Under the pieces are notes generated by a model. The model was not told the DNA's origin and made no database searches. It worked only from the letters and a program-made list of their open reading frames with translations. DNA of 64,000 bases, taken from positions 3,051,773 through 3,115,772 of the forward strand of contig NZ_LR594487.1 of the NCBI RefSeq assembly GCF_901686465.1, written 5' to 3'. Numbering within the stretch: position 1 is the first letter of the stretch; every line of letters begins with the position of its first letter. Shown here piece by piece: positions 49,945 to 58,401 of the stretch. Both the position numbers and the translations under genes were made by a program. The DNA is from Halorubrum sp. DM2 (GTDB lineage: Archaea > Halobacteriota > Halobacteria > Halobacteriales > Haloferacaceae).

Positions 49945-50006
49945 GTTACCTACTAACCGTGTTGTCCGGGAAGCGATATATAGGTTACGTCCGTATAGCA
50001 GGTTAC
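49945..50006. promoter_or_regulatory. Divergent promoter/operator region of the HxlR-DoxX pair
   Basis: The 69-base divergent spacer holds the inverted repeat GTTAcctacTAAC (49945-49957), the TATA-like gatatata (49974-49981), and two direct copies of AGGTTAC at 49982-49988 and 50000-50006, just before ATG 50010. Arrangement suits autoregulation and DoxX control by the HxlR protein; binding is not shown. Confidence 0.5.
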
Positions 50007-50009
50007 ACG

Positions 50010-50459
50010 ATGTTAGCTGAAATCACGACGCTACCGCTCCAGTTCGACACCCCCCTCGCGGGCGAGCTCTTCTTACTCGGCCGCCTCATCTTCGGCGTCA
50101 CGCTCGCGTTCATGGGGCTCAACCACTTCATGGACCTCGAAACGATGGCCGGCTACGCCGAGTTCAAGGGGCTTCCCGCGCCGAAGTTCTCCGTGATCGC
50201 GTCCGGTACGGTCCTCGTCCTCGGCGGGCTGGGCGTCGCGGCGGGCGCGTTCCCCGTTCTCGCGGCCGGCGCGCTCGCGTTCTTCCTCGTCGTCTCCGCC
50301 GTGACGATGCACGACTTCTGGTCGATGGACGACCCCGAGGAGAAGCAGAACGAGATGACGAGCTTCCTGAAGAACGTCTACGGCGCGGGCGCGGCGCTCG
50401 CGCTGCTCGCGGTCGGCGGCACCGCGTGGCCGTACGCGGTCGGTCTCGGCCTGTTCTGA
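50010..50459 (+). CDS. DoxX family membrane protein
   Basis: 149 residues with four hydrophobic helices. Motif 'LFLLGRLIFGVTLAFMGLNHFMDLETMAGYAEFKGLPAPKF' near 20-60 is the DoxX signature. In Bacillus the DoxX protein MhqP belongs to the mhqNOP quinone-stress operon. The VOC dioxygenase-like gene follows by 68 bases on the same strand. ATG 50010 follows two AGGTTAC repeats; upstream in-frame codons lie in the promoter. Confidence 0.85.
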   Translation: MLAEITTLPLQFDTPLAGELFLLGRLIFGVTLAFMGLNHFMDLETMAGYAEFKGLPAPKFSVIASGTVLVLGGLGVAAGAFPVLAAGALAFFLVVSAVTMHDFWSMDDPEEKQNEMTSFLKNVYGAGAALALLAVGGTAWPYAVGLGLF

Positions 50460-50527
50460 GGCGAGACCCTCGGTGAGCGGGTCCGACCGCCGGAACGGCT
50501 AACCGTCTCGCCGGCGAGGCCGGTGAC

Positions 50528-51010
50528 ATGAGCGACGCGCCGCCGACGACCGGACTCCACCACGTCACGAACATCTGTACGGACATCGAGGAGACCCAGT
50601 CGTTCTACGAGGACGTCCTCGGCTGGCACACGGTCAAGCGGACCCAGAACTACGACGACCCCGGTACGCCGCACTACTACTTCTCACCCACCCCGGAAGG
50701 CAAACCGGGAACCAACGTCACCTACTTCGAGTACCCCGACTCGCAGGGGACGCCCGGCCCGGGCGCGAGCCACCACTTCGCGTTCGGCGTCGAAGACGAG
50801 GCGACGCTCCGCGAGTGGCGGGACCACCTGCGCGAGAGCGACGTGCGCGTCTCCGAGGTGAAAGACCGCACCTACTTCAAGAGCATCTACTTCACCGACC
50901 CCGACGGCCTCGTCTTCGAGTTGGCGACGCAGGGACCGGGGTTCACCCGCGACGAGGACGACCCGGGGAGCGAGGTGATCGACCCGTTCGACGAGGGGTA
51001 CGAGAACTGA
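50528..51010 (+). CDS. VOC family dioxygenase-like protein (MhqO type)
   Basis: 160 residues. First unit starts GLHHVTNICTDIEETQSFYEDVLGW with metal His; second-half strand GASHHFAFGVEDEATLREW carries a second His; FTDPDGLVFELATQGPGF carries the Glu. This is the layout of one half of ring-cleaving extradiol dioxygenases such as MhqO/MhqA, here in a single-unit length (two-domain forms are near 310 residues). It probably acts on a hydroquinone or related compound, as suggested by its DoxX and HxlR neighbours. Confidence 0.8.
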   Translation: MSDAPPTTGLHHVTNICTDIEETQSFYEDVLGWHTVKRTQNYDDPGTPHYYFSPTPEGKPGTNVTYFEYPDSQGTPGPGASHHFAFGVEDEATLREWRDHLRESDVRVSEVKDRTYFKSIYFTDPDGLVFELATQGPGFTRDEDDPGSEVIDPFDEGYEN

Positions 51011-51052
51011 CCGGCCAGCCCTTGCGACCGAAGACCGCGGACTCCCACCGAC

Positions 51053-51484
51053 TCACCCCTCGCCTTCGACGAGGGCCGCGAACCGGTCGAGTGCGCGCCG
51101 ACAGACGGGGACGTACGCGGCCGCGACGAGCGGGACCTCGACGACGACTCGACACCGGTCCGAGCGCCCCGTATACCGGTCGACGCGGTGCCCGGTCGCG
51201 GGGACGCCGGCGACCCGCCAGTCCCAGCGGAGCCGCGTCGCGGCCGTCACCCGAAACGGGACCCAGACGCCTGCGATCCGGACTCGGCCGGTCGTTCCGG
51301 TCTCGACGTATCGGTCCGCGCTCTCGACGCCGCCGACGGACGGGCTCCACTCGGGCCACCGCCGGGTGTCCCGAAGCGCTCTCGCGGTCGACTCGGGCGG
51401 TGCGGCGACCTCGCGGCCGACCGCGAGCGTCGTCCCGTCTCTGACCACCGTCGATCGGTCGCGCGGCCCGGCGTTTCCGAACAC
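51053..51484 (-). CDS. SRPBCC/START-like protein
   Basis: 143 residues. Helix-grip pattern: VGREVAAPPESTARALRDTRRWPEWSPSVGGVESADRY, then GRVRIAGVWVPFRVTAATRLRWDWRVAGVPATGHRVDRY and a final long helix YVPVCRRALDRFAALVEG. Such proteins bind hydrophobic ligands. The GTG start at 51484 is a weak choice; an internal GTG about 12 codons later is possible. Convergent with the VOC gene and unrelated in direction. Confidence 0.75.
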   Translation of the reverse strand: MFGNAGPRDRSTVVRDGTTLAVGREVAAPPESTARALRDTRRWPEWSPSVGGVESADRYVETGTTGRVRIAGVWVPFRVTAATRLRWDWRVAGVPATGHRVDRYTGRSDRCRVVVEVPLVAAAYVPVCRRALDRFAALVEGEG

Positions 51485-51703
51485 GACTCACGCTTTGACG
51501 GCGGCGCGCTTCACCGTCGCGGTTCTCGGATCGGTTCCGTGCGTTCATCCGGTTTATCGGGGATAATACGGCGACAATTCGCGGTTCGTCCACCGATCGG
51601 ATCGCGCTCGCGCCAGAGAGTATTAATACCTTATATGGTATGAGGACTCATTATCTCTTTCCACGAAGGGTTAATACGGAGGTCCGGGGTATCGGGAGTC
51701 AAT

Positions 51704-51820
51704 ATGGCAGACGACCGCGACAGCATGAAAGACGTCTCGCACACAGCACCGAACGACACCTCCGCGGACGCCGTCTGGGAACGAGGACGGGGACCGGTCG
51801 AAGAAGAGGAAGAAGAATAA
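51704..51820 (+). CDS. Small acidic protein (38 residues) of haloarchaeal type
   Basis: A 38-residue protein: MADDRDSMKDVSHTAP, then a short WERG-containing segment and a poly-Glu tail. I recall haloarchaeal small proteins with the same 'SM(K/R)DVSHTxP...(V/W)(F/W)ERG' pattern, but could not search. ttaata at 51671-51676 is about 27-30 bases upstream, so a leaderless transcript is likely. The preceding region around 51631-51650 contains the palindromes gtattaatac and ataccttatatggtat. Role unknown. Confidence 0.6.
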   Translation: MADDRDSMKDVSHTAPNDTSADAVWERGRGPVEEEEEE

Positions 51821-51960
51821 CTACCGCAGCCCCTGCGTCCTGCCGGAACCGTCGCCTCGCTCCGCTCCGATCCGCACACTGACACGAGAGCGGCAGGTAC
51901 TCGCTCCGATCGCCGGCGTCCGGCCGACACCCTCTTTGACCTCGTCTTTATATACGACCC

Positions 51961-52476
51961 ATGGTCGGAGTCGCATTCGGACTGGCCGGGATCGGGGTGG
52001 TAACCGTGTTGTTGGCGCTCAGCGCGTTCTTTTCGAGTTCGGAGACGGCGATCTTCTCGCTGCCGGCGGAGTGGTTCGAGAAGCAGGCCGCCGCGGACGA
52101 CCCGCGGGGACACGTGTTGAAGGAGCTCTACGACGACCCCCACCGACTGCTGGTGACGCTGCTCGTCGGGAACAACGTCGTGAACATCGCGATTTCGAGT
52201 ATCGTGACCGTGTTGGTCGCCAGCTACCTCCCCACCGGCGCAGCGGTCGTGGTGACGACCGCCTGTACGAGCGTTCTCGTCCTCGTGTTCGGCGAGATCG
52301 TCCCCAAGGCGTTCGGGCTCGGGAACGCCGAGACGTGGTCGCTGCGGATCGCGTCGCCGGTGCGACTCGTCGAGCGCGTCCTCTCGCCGCTCATCACGCT
52401 GTTCGACGGGGTCACGCGTCGGATGAACGCGTACATCAGCGGCGACGCGAACATCGAGAAGCCGTACACGGACTGA
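51961..52476 (+). CDS. Stand-alone DUF21 (CNNM-type) membrane protein
   Basis: 171 residues: only the DUF21 transmembrane domain of the CNNM/CorC Mg-efflux family. Motifs: ALSAFFSSSETAIFSL near 20, 'LLVTLLVGNNVVNIAISSIVT' near 63, 'VFGEIVPKAFGLGNAE' near 103. It ends shortly after the third helix; the CBS pair and CorC_HlyC domains of full-length proteins are missing. No frameshifted CBS remains were noticed downstream. Mg transport is inferred from the family only. Confidence 0.85.
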   Translation: MVGVAFGLAGIGVVTVLLALSAFFSSSETAIFSLPAEWFEKQAAADDPRGHVLKELYDDPHRLLVTLLVGNNVVNIAISSIVTVLVASYLPTGAAVVVTTACTSVLVLVFGEIVPKAFGLGNAETWSLRIASPVRLVERVLSPLITLFDGVTRRMNAYISGDANIEKPYTD

Positions 52477-52514
52477 CCCCTTGCCGTCCCTTATCTGCCC
52501 GGTTTTGCCCGGAT

Positions 52515-53459
52515 TTATCGAGAGGGACCTTCGACGTCGCCGGCCCCTCCCTCGTCGACCTTCGGCTCCGTCGTCGCGACGCCGAGCTCCTCCGCCTCCG
52601 TGGGCGCTCGACCGAGCATCGCCCGCAGCGACGACCACGCCTGCCGTCTGTCCCCGCCCTTCGAGAGGGGGATCCCCGCGAACGACGCCGCCGGGTGCGT
52701 GGTCTCGGGACCGAGGTGGTCCATGTGGGCCGATATCCACGTGAACGCGGTCGAGAAGACGGTGAGAACGACGAATGAGACCCACGACTCGGTCGCGGAC
52801 AGACCCGCCGCACCCACGACGACGCCGGCGATCACGTAGACGAAGGCGACGAAGATCAGTAGCACCGTCACCGTCGCCAACAGGTCGTTGACCGCGGTGA
52901 CGCGGGCGTTGTAGTCGATCCACTCGGCGTAGCTCCGAAGCAGTCGCTCGTCGAACTCGGCGTCGCTCGTCGGCGTTTCGTCGCCTCCAAGCCACGAGCC
53001 CTCGCTCCGCTCGGCGGCGATGACGGCGTCGACGGCGCGGAGGTCCAACCCGCCGCGGAGGTCCGAGGCGGTGTAGGTGACCGCCGCCAGCCCGGTCGAC
53101 GCGAGCAGGAGGAGGCCGCCCGCAACGGTGAACGGATTGAGGAAGGCGGCCAGATCCACCGTCGTCTGGACGACGATCGAACCGCCGGTGACAACGATCC
53201 CGATGAGCAGCAGGTTCGCCTTCAGGATCTCGATCGCCTTGTTGTCGATCTCGCGGAGTCGCTCGACCTGATAGTCGAACGTGGTGCGAAGCTCTTCGCG
53301 GGTCGTCGCCGCGACGGCGGGATCGATCACCGCACCCCCGACCGCCCTCTCTGACACGGGACCCTCGGATCCCCCGTCAGGGTGATCGGCCGCCGCGACG
53401 CCGCCGGCGTCGTCCGGCGCGTCGTTGTGACCGCCCGCGGCTCCCCGTCGGTCGCTCAT
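52515..53459 (-). CDS. Four-helix membrane protein with disordered N-terminus
   Basis: 314 residues. A Gly/Asp/Ala-rich N-terminal 60 residues, then an amphipathic helix (about 53-72, TFDYQVERLREIDNKAIEIL) leading into two membrane helices (about 75-95 and 100-125). A cytoplasmic segment (about 130-190) follows, then two more helices (about 192-217 and 225-245) and a charged tail. Helix-plus-paired-TM topology resembles SLATT/Pycsar-type membrane effectors, but no catalytic or sensor domain is recognisable. No recognised family. Confidence 0.7.
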   Translation of the reverse strand: MSDRRGAAGGHNDAPDDAGGVAAADHPDGGSEGPVSERAVGGAVIDPAVAATTREELRTTFDYQVERLREIDNKAIEILKANLLLIGIVVTGGSIVVQTTVDLAAFLNPFTVAGGLLLLASTGLAAVTYTASDLRGGLDLRAVDAVIAAERSEGSWLGGDETPTSDAEFDERLLRSYAEWIDYNARVTAVNDLLATVTVLLIFVAFVYVIAGVVVGAAGLSATESWVSFVVLTVFSTAFTWISAHMDHLGPETTHPAASFAGIPLSKGGDRRQAWSSLRAMLGRAPTEAEELGVATTEPKVDEGGAGDVEGPSR

Positions 53460-53587
53460 GAAGGGTCCATTCTCGAAGCGCCGTGGTAAGGCTACCGGCG
53501 ACGGAAGGCGGCGTCGGCCGGCGCATCGTTCTCGCGGCTGATACCCGCGGGCGTGGGTTTAACCCGAGCGCCGGCGGAGGCGCACGC

Positions 53588-54601
53588 ATGATCGAGGTGT
53601 CGGGGCTGCGGAAGACCTACGGCGACTTCGCGGCCGTGGTCGACAGCGACTTCGCCGTCGAGGAGGGGGAGGTGTTCGGGATCGTCGGCCCGAACGGAGC
53701 GGGAAAGACGACGACGCTGAAGGTGCTCGCCGGGCTCGTCGAGCCGACCGACGGCGAGGTGACCGTCGCCGGGTTCGACGCCTCCGACCCCGAGATGCGC
53801 CGCCACCTCGGATTCCTGCCGGAGGAGTCGCCGCTGTACGAGGAGATGACCGCCCGGTCGTACCTCCGCTTCTTCGCCGACCTCTACGACGTGCCGCGAG
53901 ACGTCGCCGACGAACGGATCGAGGCCGCGCTCGACCGCCTCGAACTCGACCACCGCGAGCGCCGCCTCGGCGACGTCTCGAAGGGGATGAAACGGAAGGT
54001 CGCCATCGCGCGCTCGCTCGTCAACGACCCGGACGTGCTGGTGTACGACGAGCCGGCCTCCGGGCTCGATCCGGTGACGACGAACTCCGTCCTCGCCTTT
54101 ACCCGCGAGCTGCGCGAGACGGGCAAGACGGTCGTCTTCTCGGCGCACAACCTCTACCACGTCGAGTCGGTCTGCGACCGTGTCGTCGTCATGAACGAGG
54201 GCCGGATCGTCGCCCGCGGGAGCGTCGACGGGATCCGCGAGCAGCACGGCGAGACGACCTACCGCGTGTTCACCGACGTCGAGCCGACGGCGACGCCCGC
54301 GCTCGCCGACCTCGACGCGACCACCGAGGAGGTCGGCGACCGCTTCCGGACCGCGGTCCCGAGCATGGACGCGGTCGCCGCCGTCCGCGAGGCCGCCGCC
54401 GACGCCGGCGGCGAGGTCGTCGACATCCGGAGTCACGAGCCCAGCCTCGAAGACGTGTTCCTCGACATCGTCGGGCGGCCGATGCCCGGTCGGTACACCG
54501 GCGACCTCGGCGGTGAGTCCGACGAGTCGGCGGGAGGCGACGCGAGCGACGCCGACGGAGCTGAGGCGGAGACGGCGACCGCGACGGAGGCGACCGAGTG
54601 A
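53588..54601 (+). CDS. ABC-2 type transporter ATPase (NatA-like)
   Basis: 337 residues from ATG 53588, which directly precedes MIEVSGLRKTYGDFAAV. Walker A GPNGAGKTTTLK near 37, signature LGDVSKGMKRKVAIARSL near 130, Walker B VLVYDEPASGLDP near 155 and switch His SAHNLYHVE near 187. A DUF4162-like tail follows, then an acidic Asp/Ala/Glu end. Followed, with 4-base overlap, by the permease-PrsW fusion and then a second permease: a complete ABC-2 exporter operon. Confidence 0.92.
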   Translation: MIEVSGLRKTYGDFAAVVDSDFAVEEGEVFGIVGPNGAGKTTTLKVLAGLVEPTDGEVTVAGFDASDPEMRRHLGFLPEESPLYEEMTARSYLRFFADLYDVPRDVADERIEAALDRLELDHRERRLGDVSKGMKRKVAIARSLVNDPDVLVYDEPASGLDPVTTNSVLAFTRELRETGKTVVFSAHNLYHVESVCDRVVVMNEGRIVARGSVDGIREQHGETTYRVFTDVEPTATPALADLDATTEEVGDRFRTAVPSMDAVAAVREAAADAGGEVVDIRSHEPSLEDVFLDIVGRPMPGRYTGDLGGESDESAGGDASDADGAEAETATATEATE

Positions 54602-56658
54602 TCGACCGGCTGCGCCGCGTCGGCCGGCGGCTCGCGGTCGCCGTCCGCCGCGTCCTCCGGGTCGCCAAGTGGGAGTCCGCCCGCGCGTCCGGGGGCGTCG
54701 ACCGTCGGACGCTCGCGGCGGGGATCGCCCTACTGCTCGTCGCCGGCGGCGTCGTCGGCGTCGGCGTGGCGACGGGCGTCGCGGGTCTCGACGTCGACCG
54801 CGACGTCTACCGCGTCGGCGTCGACGCCGAGTCGCCGTACGCGGACGCGATCGACGAGGAGTCGTCGCTCCGACCCGTTTCGGCCGGCACGGCGTCGCTC
54901 GGCGACTCCGCCGACGCGGTCGTAGTGACGGTGGTGCGCCCCGGCGCGGGCGACGACGGGGAGATCGACTCGGCGGACGTCGAGGAGGTCGTCGTCCGCG
55001 CGAGCGACACGCGGAAGGGGAAGGCAGCGGCCGCGACGGTCCGCGAGGCGGTCGAGGCGCACAACGAGCGCCTGATGCGGGCCGAGCCGAACCGGACGGC
55101 CGCGTTCCCGGTCAGCGTCACGCTCCGGTACGTCGGGCGAACCACCGGGCTCGACGACGGCGCGACGCTCGGCGGGGGCGGCGGTGGCGACGGTGGCGAC
55201 GGTGGCGGATCGGGAGACGGCGCTGGCGGCGGCGGAGGCGACGGCGGAGGCGGCGGTGACAGCGGGGGCGACGCGACGGGCGACGACGGGAGCGGCGACG
55301 CGACGACCGGTGACGGTGGCGGAGACGCCGCGAGCGACACCGGTTCCGTCGACGGCGACGCGGGATCGGGCGACGGCCGGTTCGCGGTGCCGTCGATCGG
55401 CGGCGGTGCCTTCGGCGCGGACACGGTCGGGTCGCCCGGGTCGATCACGCCGCCGTTCCCGTTCACCTCGCTGCTCTTAGCGTTCGCCTTCCTCGTGCCG
55501 ATGAACTTCCTGATCCAGGCGTACGGCTCGTCGATCCTCGACGAGCGGACGAACCGGCGCGGGGAGCCGCTCTTGGTCACCCCGCTGTCACCGGCGGAGA
55601 TCGTCGCCGGTAAGACGCTGCCGTACGCCGCGGCCGCCGCGGTCGTCACGACCCTCATCGCGCTCGCCGTCGGCGGCGGACCGCTCTCCGTGCTCGCCGT
55701 GGCACCGGTCGCGGCGGCGTTCCTCGGGGCGACGTTCGTCGGCGCGATGTTCGCCCGCTCGTTCAAGGAACTGACCTTCGTCACGGTGGGCGTGAGCGTC
55801 CTGTTGACGACCTACGCGTTCGTCCCGGCCATCTTCACGAACGTGACGCCCGTGGCGCTCGTCTCGCCGCTGACGCTCGTCGTCTTCGACCTCCAGGGAG
55901 AGGCCGTCTCGGTCGGCGAGGCGCTCTTCTCGACGGTGCCGATGGCCGTCGGCGCGACGCTGCTGTTCGGGCTCGGCGTCGGCGTCTACCGCGAGGAGGA
56001 CATGTTCTCACAGAAGCCGGTCGGGCGGAAGTTCCTCGACGCGCTCGCCGTGCGACTGTCCCCGGTCCCGGTCGGCCGCGGAGTCCTCGACCGAGACCGG
56101 CTCCGCGCGCTCGGCTCCGTCGCGTTCCTCACCGCCTGTACGATCCCCTTCGTGTTCGTCGCGGAGCTGCTCGCCGTCGCGGTACTGTTCGCGTTGCCCG
56201 TCACGGTGTCGATTCCGGTGTTGCTCGTCGCCATCGCGTTCGTCGAGGAGGTCGCGAAGAGCGTCGGCCTCTACGCCGGCTTCGAGCGCGGCGTCTTCGA
56301 GCGGTCGGACGCCGTCGGCGGCGGGAGCGGCGACGGGACGCTCCGGGTCGCGCTCGCGGTCGGGATCGCCTCGGGGACCGGCTTCTTCCTCGCGGAGAAG
56401 GCCACCGCCGTCGTTCAGGCGGTCGGCCTCACCGACTTGTTCCTGGGCCGCGCCGCCTTCGGCGACGTGACCGGACTCTCCGGGCTGCCGCCGCTCGCGC
56501 TCGCGGCGCTCTTTTTCGCGCCGCTGGTCCTCCACGTCGTCACGACGGGCGTCGCCGCCGTCGGGGCGAGCCGCGGGCGGACCGCCTACGCGCTGGCGCT
56601 CACGGCCGCGACGCTGGGACACGCCGCGTACAACGTCGGGGTGGTGAGCCTTGGATAG
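54598..56658 (+). CDS. ABC-2 permease fused to PrsW-like intramembrane protease domain
   Basis: 686 residues. N-terminal part: one TM anchor (about 43-65), an extracellular domain, a Gly/Asp/Ser linker (about 190-270) and an ABC-2 permease core of about six helices (about 285-475) including the ILDERTNRRGEPLLVTPLSPAEIVAGK loop. C-terminal part (about 500-686): more helices with the PrsW signature: Glu550-Glu551...Lys554 (VEEVAKSVGLY), His646 (LVLHVVTTG) and His675..Asn679 (GHAAYNVG). All three motif positions of PrsW/Abi-type proteases are present. The GTG at 54598 overlaps the ATPase stop. The fusion suggests coupled export and membrane proteolysis (inference). Confidence 0.8.
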   Translation: MIDRLRRVGRRLAVAVRRVLRVAKWESARASGGVDRRTLAAGIALLLVAGGVVGVGVATGVAGLDVDRDVYRVGVDAESPYADAIDEESSLRPVSAGTASLGDSADAVVVTVVRPGAGDDGEIDSADVEEVVVRASDTRKGKAAAATVREAVEAHNERLMRAEPNRTAAFPVSVTLRYVGRTTGLDDGATLGGGGGGDGGDGGGSGDGAGGGGGDGGGGGDSGGDATGDDGSGDATTGDGGGDAASDTGSVDGDAGSGDGRFAVPSIGGGAFGADTVGSPGSITPPFPFTSLLLAFAFLVPMNFLIQAYGSSILDERTNRRGEPLLVTPLSPAEIVAGKTLPYAAAAAVVTTLIALAVGGGPLSVLAVAPVAAAFLGATFVGAMFARSFKELTFVTVGVSVLLTTYAFVPAIFTNVTPVALVSPLTLVVFDLQGEAVSVGEALFSTVPMAVGATLLFGLGVGVYREEDMFSQKPVGRKFLDALAVRLSPVPVGRGVLDRDRLRALGSVAFLTACTIPFVFVAELLAVAVLFALPVTVSIPVLLVAIAFVEEVAKSVGLYAGFERGVFERSDAVGGGSGDGTLRVALAVGIASGTGFFLAEKATAVVQAVGLTDLFLGRAAFGDVTGLSGLPPLALAALFFAPLVLHVVTTGVAAVGASRGRTAYALALTAATLGHAAYNVGVVSLG

Positions 56659-57697
56659 CCGCCTGACGATCGCCGGGCGGGAGCTCGCCGGGCTGCGCGC
56701 CGAGAAGACGATCCTGCTGGCGATCGGGATCCAGCTTTTCATCGCGATGTTCTCGTCGTTCCTCGTCGTCGGCCTCGTCTCGATGTACGACCCGGGCGCG
56801 CTCGACGGGGCGGAGATCGAGGTCGCCGCCGCGGGCGACGCGGTCGACGACTTGGAGCGCGCCGCCGCGGAGGTCCCCGGAGCCTCCGTCACGCCATACG
56901 CCGACGCGGACGCGGCGCGGAGCGCGTTCGAGCGGAACGCGGCCGACGCGGTGGTGGTCGCGACTCACACGGAGTCCGGACGAGTGTCGACCGCCGTCAC
57001 CGCGCCGGACGCCACGGTCGAGACGACGGTGATCGTGGTACAGCTGCGCGAGCTGTTGCGGACCTACGAGCTGGACGAGCGAGACCGCCGGGCCTCGTTC
57101 CTCGACGAGTCGCCGCTCCCGCTCCCCGACCGGGGGGAGACCAGCCCGTACTTCTCGTTCACCTACACCGTGTTGATCCCGGTGTTGGTGTTCCTCCCCG
57201 TCTTCATCTCGGGGTCGCTCGTCGTCGACTCGATCACCGAGGAGCTCGATCAGGGAACGATGGAGCTGCTCCGGGTCGCCCCCGTCACGCTCGCCGAGAT
57301 CGTCGACGGGAAGGCGGCGGCGGCGATCGGGATCGCCCCCGGACAGGCGCTGCTGTGGCTCCTCCTCTTGGAGGTGAACGGCACGTCCGTCGCGAACGTC
57401 GGCCCGATATTGGCGCTGATGACCGCGCTCACGACGCTCGTCGTCGCCGTCGCGGTCGGCATATCGGCGGTCGCGCCCGACCGCCGGGCGGCGCAGCTGC
57501 TCTACTCCGTCGCGGTCCTCGTGCTGTTCGGTGGCGCGACCGCGATGGCCGGCGGCCCCGCGAACGCGGTGGCGCGGCTGGCGATCGACAGCGCGGACGC
57601 GACGACCGGGCTCCTCGTTGTCGCGTACGCAGTCATCGCCGGGGGCGCGTACCTCGGCGTCCGCCGCGTCGTCGCAGTCGAGGGGTTCGGTCGCTAA
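56651..57697 (+). CDS. ABC-2 permease (NatB-like)
   Basis: 348 residues, TTG 56651, overlapping the previous gene by 8 bases. One N-terminal TM helix (about 18-45), an extracellular domain (about 55-170), then five to six helices; the ABC-2 loop 'DSITEELDQGTMELLRVAPVTLAEIVDGKAAAA' near 200 matches NatB/CcmB-like exporters. The extracellular domain resembles that of the fused permease. Exported substrate unknown. Confidence 0.88.
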   Translation: MDSRLTIAGRELAGLRAEKTILLAIGIQLFIAMFSSFLVVGLVSMYDPGALDGAEIEVAAAGDAVDDLERAAAEVPGASVTPYADADAARSAFERNAADAVVVATHTESGRVSTAVTAPDATVETTVIVVQLRELLRTYELDERDRRASFLDESPLPLPDRGETSPYFSFTYTVLIPVLVFLPVFISGSLVVDSITEELDQGTMELLRVAPVTLAEIVDGKAAAAIGIAPGQALLWLLLLEVNGTSVANVGPILALMTALTTLVVAVAVGISAVAPDRRAAQLLYSVAVLVLFGGATAMAGGPANAVARLAIDSADATTGLLVVAYAVIAGGAYLGVRRVVAVEGFGR

Positions 57698-57741
57698 GCG
57701 CCGGGGGGTTCGAGCGGTGGCGAGTCCGGTCGCTGAAGGAC

Positions 57742-58401
57742 TCAATCACCGATCCGCTCGTCGAGCTGTGTCGCCGTCGGGAGCCGCCAGCCGTACACCA
57801 CGGCGAGGAGCCGGACGCCGACGGTCACCGCCGCGCACGTCGCGGCCGCGACGCCCGAGGGCGCGCCGAGCGTCCCGACCAGCCAGTACGCGACACCGCC
57901 CAACACGGCACAGCTCGCGTAGAAGTCCTCGAAGAGGATGAACGGGGGTCGATCGAGGAGCACGTCGGCCAGCGCGCCGCCGCCGACGGCGTTGATCGTC
58001 GCGACCGCGACCACGCCGAACGCGGACACGCCGGCGTCGGTCGCGACGATCGCGCCGGTGGCCGCGAAGGCGGCGAGTCCGACGGCGTCGGCGACGACCG
58101 TCAGAGGGTGTTCGTCGGGGGAGGCGAGCCGCGCGCTCAGCGCCACTGCGAGCGCGACGCCGACCAGCCCGAGGAGGATCTCGACCGGCGAGCGCAGCGC
58201 GAGCGGGACGCGGGCGACGAGCAGATCGCGAGTGACGCCGCCGGCGAACGCCATCGCCAGCCCGACGACCGCGACGCCGAAGAGGTCGAACTCCTCGCGG
58301 ACTGCCTTGCTCGCGCCCACTAAGGCGAACGCGACCAGTCCGACCGTGTTCATCGCGGCGAACGGGTCGCCGAAGAGCGCCGTCAGGACGCCCCCCGTCA
58401 C
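57742..58401 (-). CDS. UPF0126/TRIC-type membrane channel protein
   Basis: 219 residues with seven helices arranged as two similar halves: 'MNTVGLVAFALVGASKAVREEFDLFGVAVVGLAMAFAGGVTRDLL' and 'DAVGLAAFAATGAIVATDAGVSAFGVVAVATINAVGGGALADVLL'. The repeat with GG-(V/A)-(T/L) signatures is UPF0126, which belongs to the TRIC cation-channel superfamily. The GTG 58401 start overlaps the upstream stop codon by GTGA. Substrate unknown. Confidence 0.85.
   Translation of the reverse strand: MTGGVLTALFGDPFAAMNTVGLVAFALVGASKAVREEFDLFGVAVVGLAMAFAGGVTRDLLVARVPLALRSPVEILLGLVGVALAVALSARLASPDEHPLTVVADAVGLAAFAATGAIVATDAGVSAFGVVAVATINAVGGGALADVLLDRPPFILFEDFYASCAVLGGVAYWLVGTLGAPSGVAAATCAAVTVGVRLLAVVYGWRLPTATQLDERIGD

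Noticed and set aside
53483-53587. Upstream in-frame start of the ABC ATPase gene
   Set aside because: The 35 extra residues are arginine/glycine-rich and precede the MIEVSGLRKTYG family start; the ATG at 53588 fits better.
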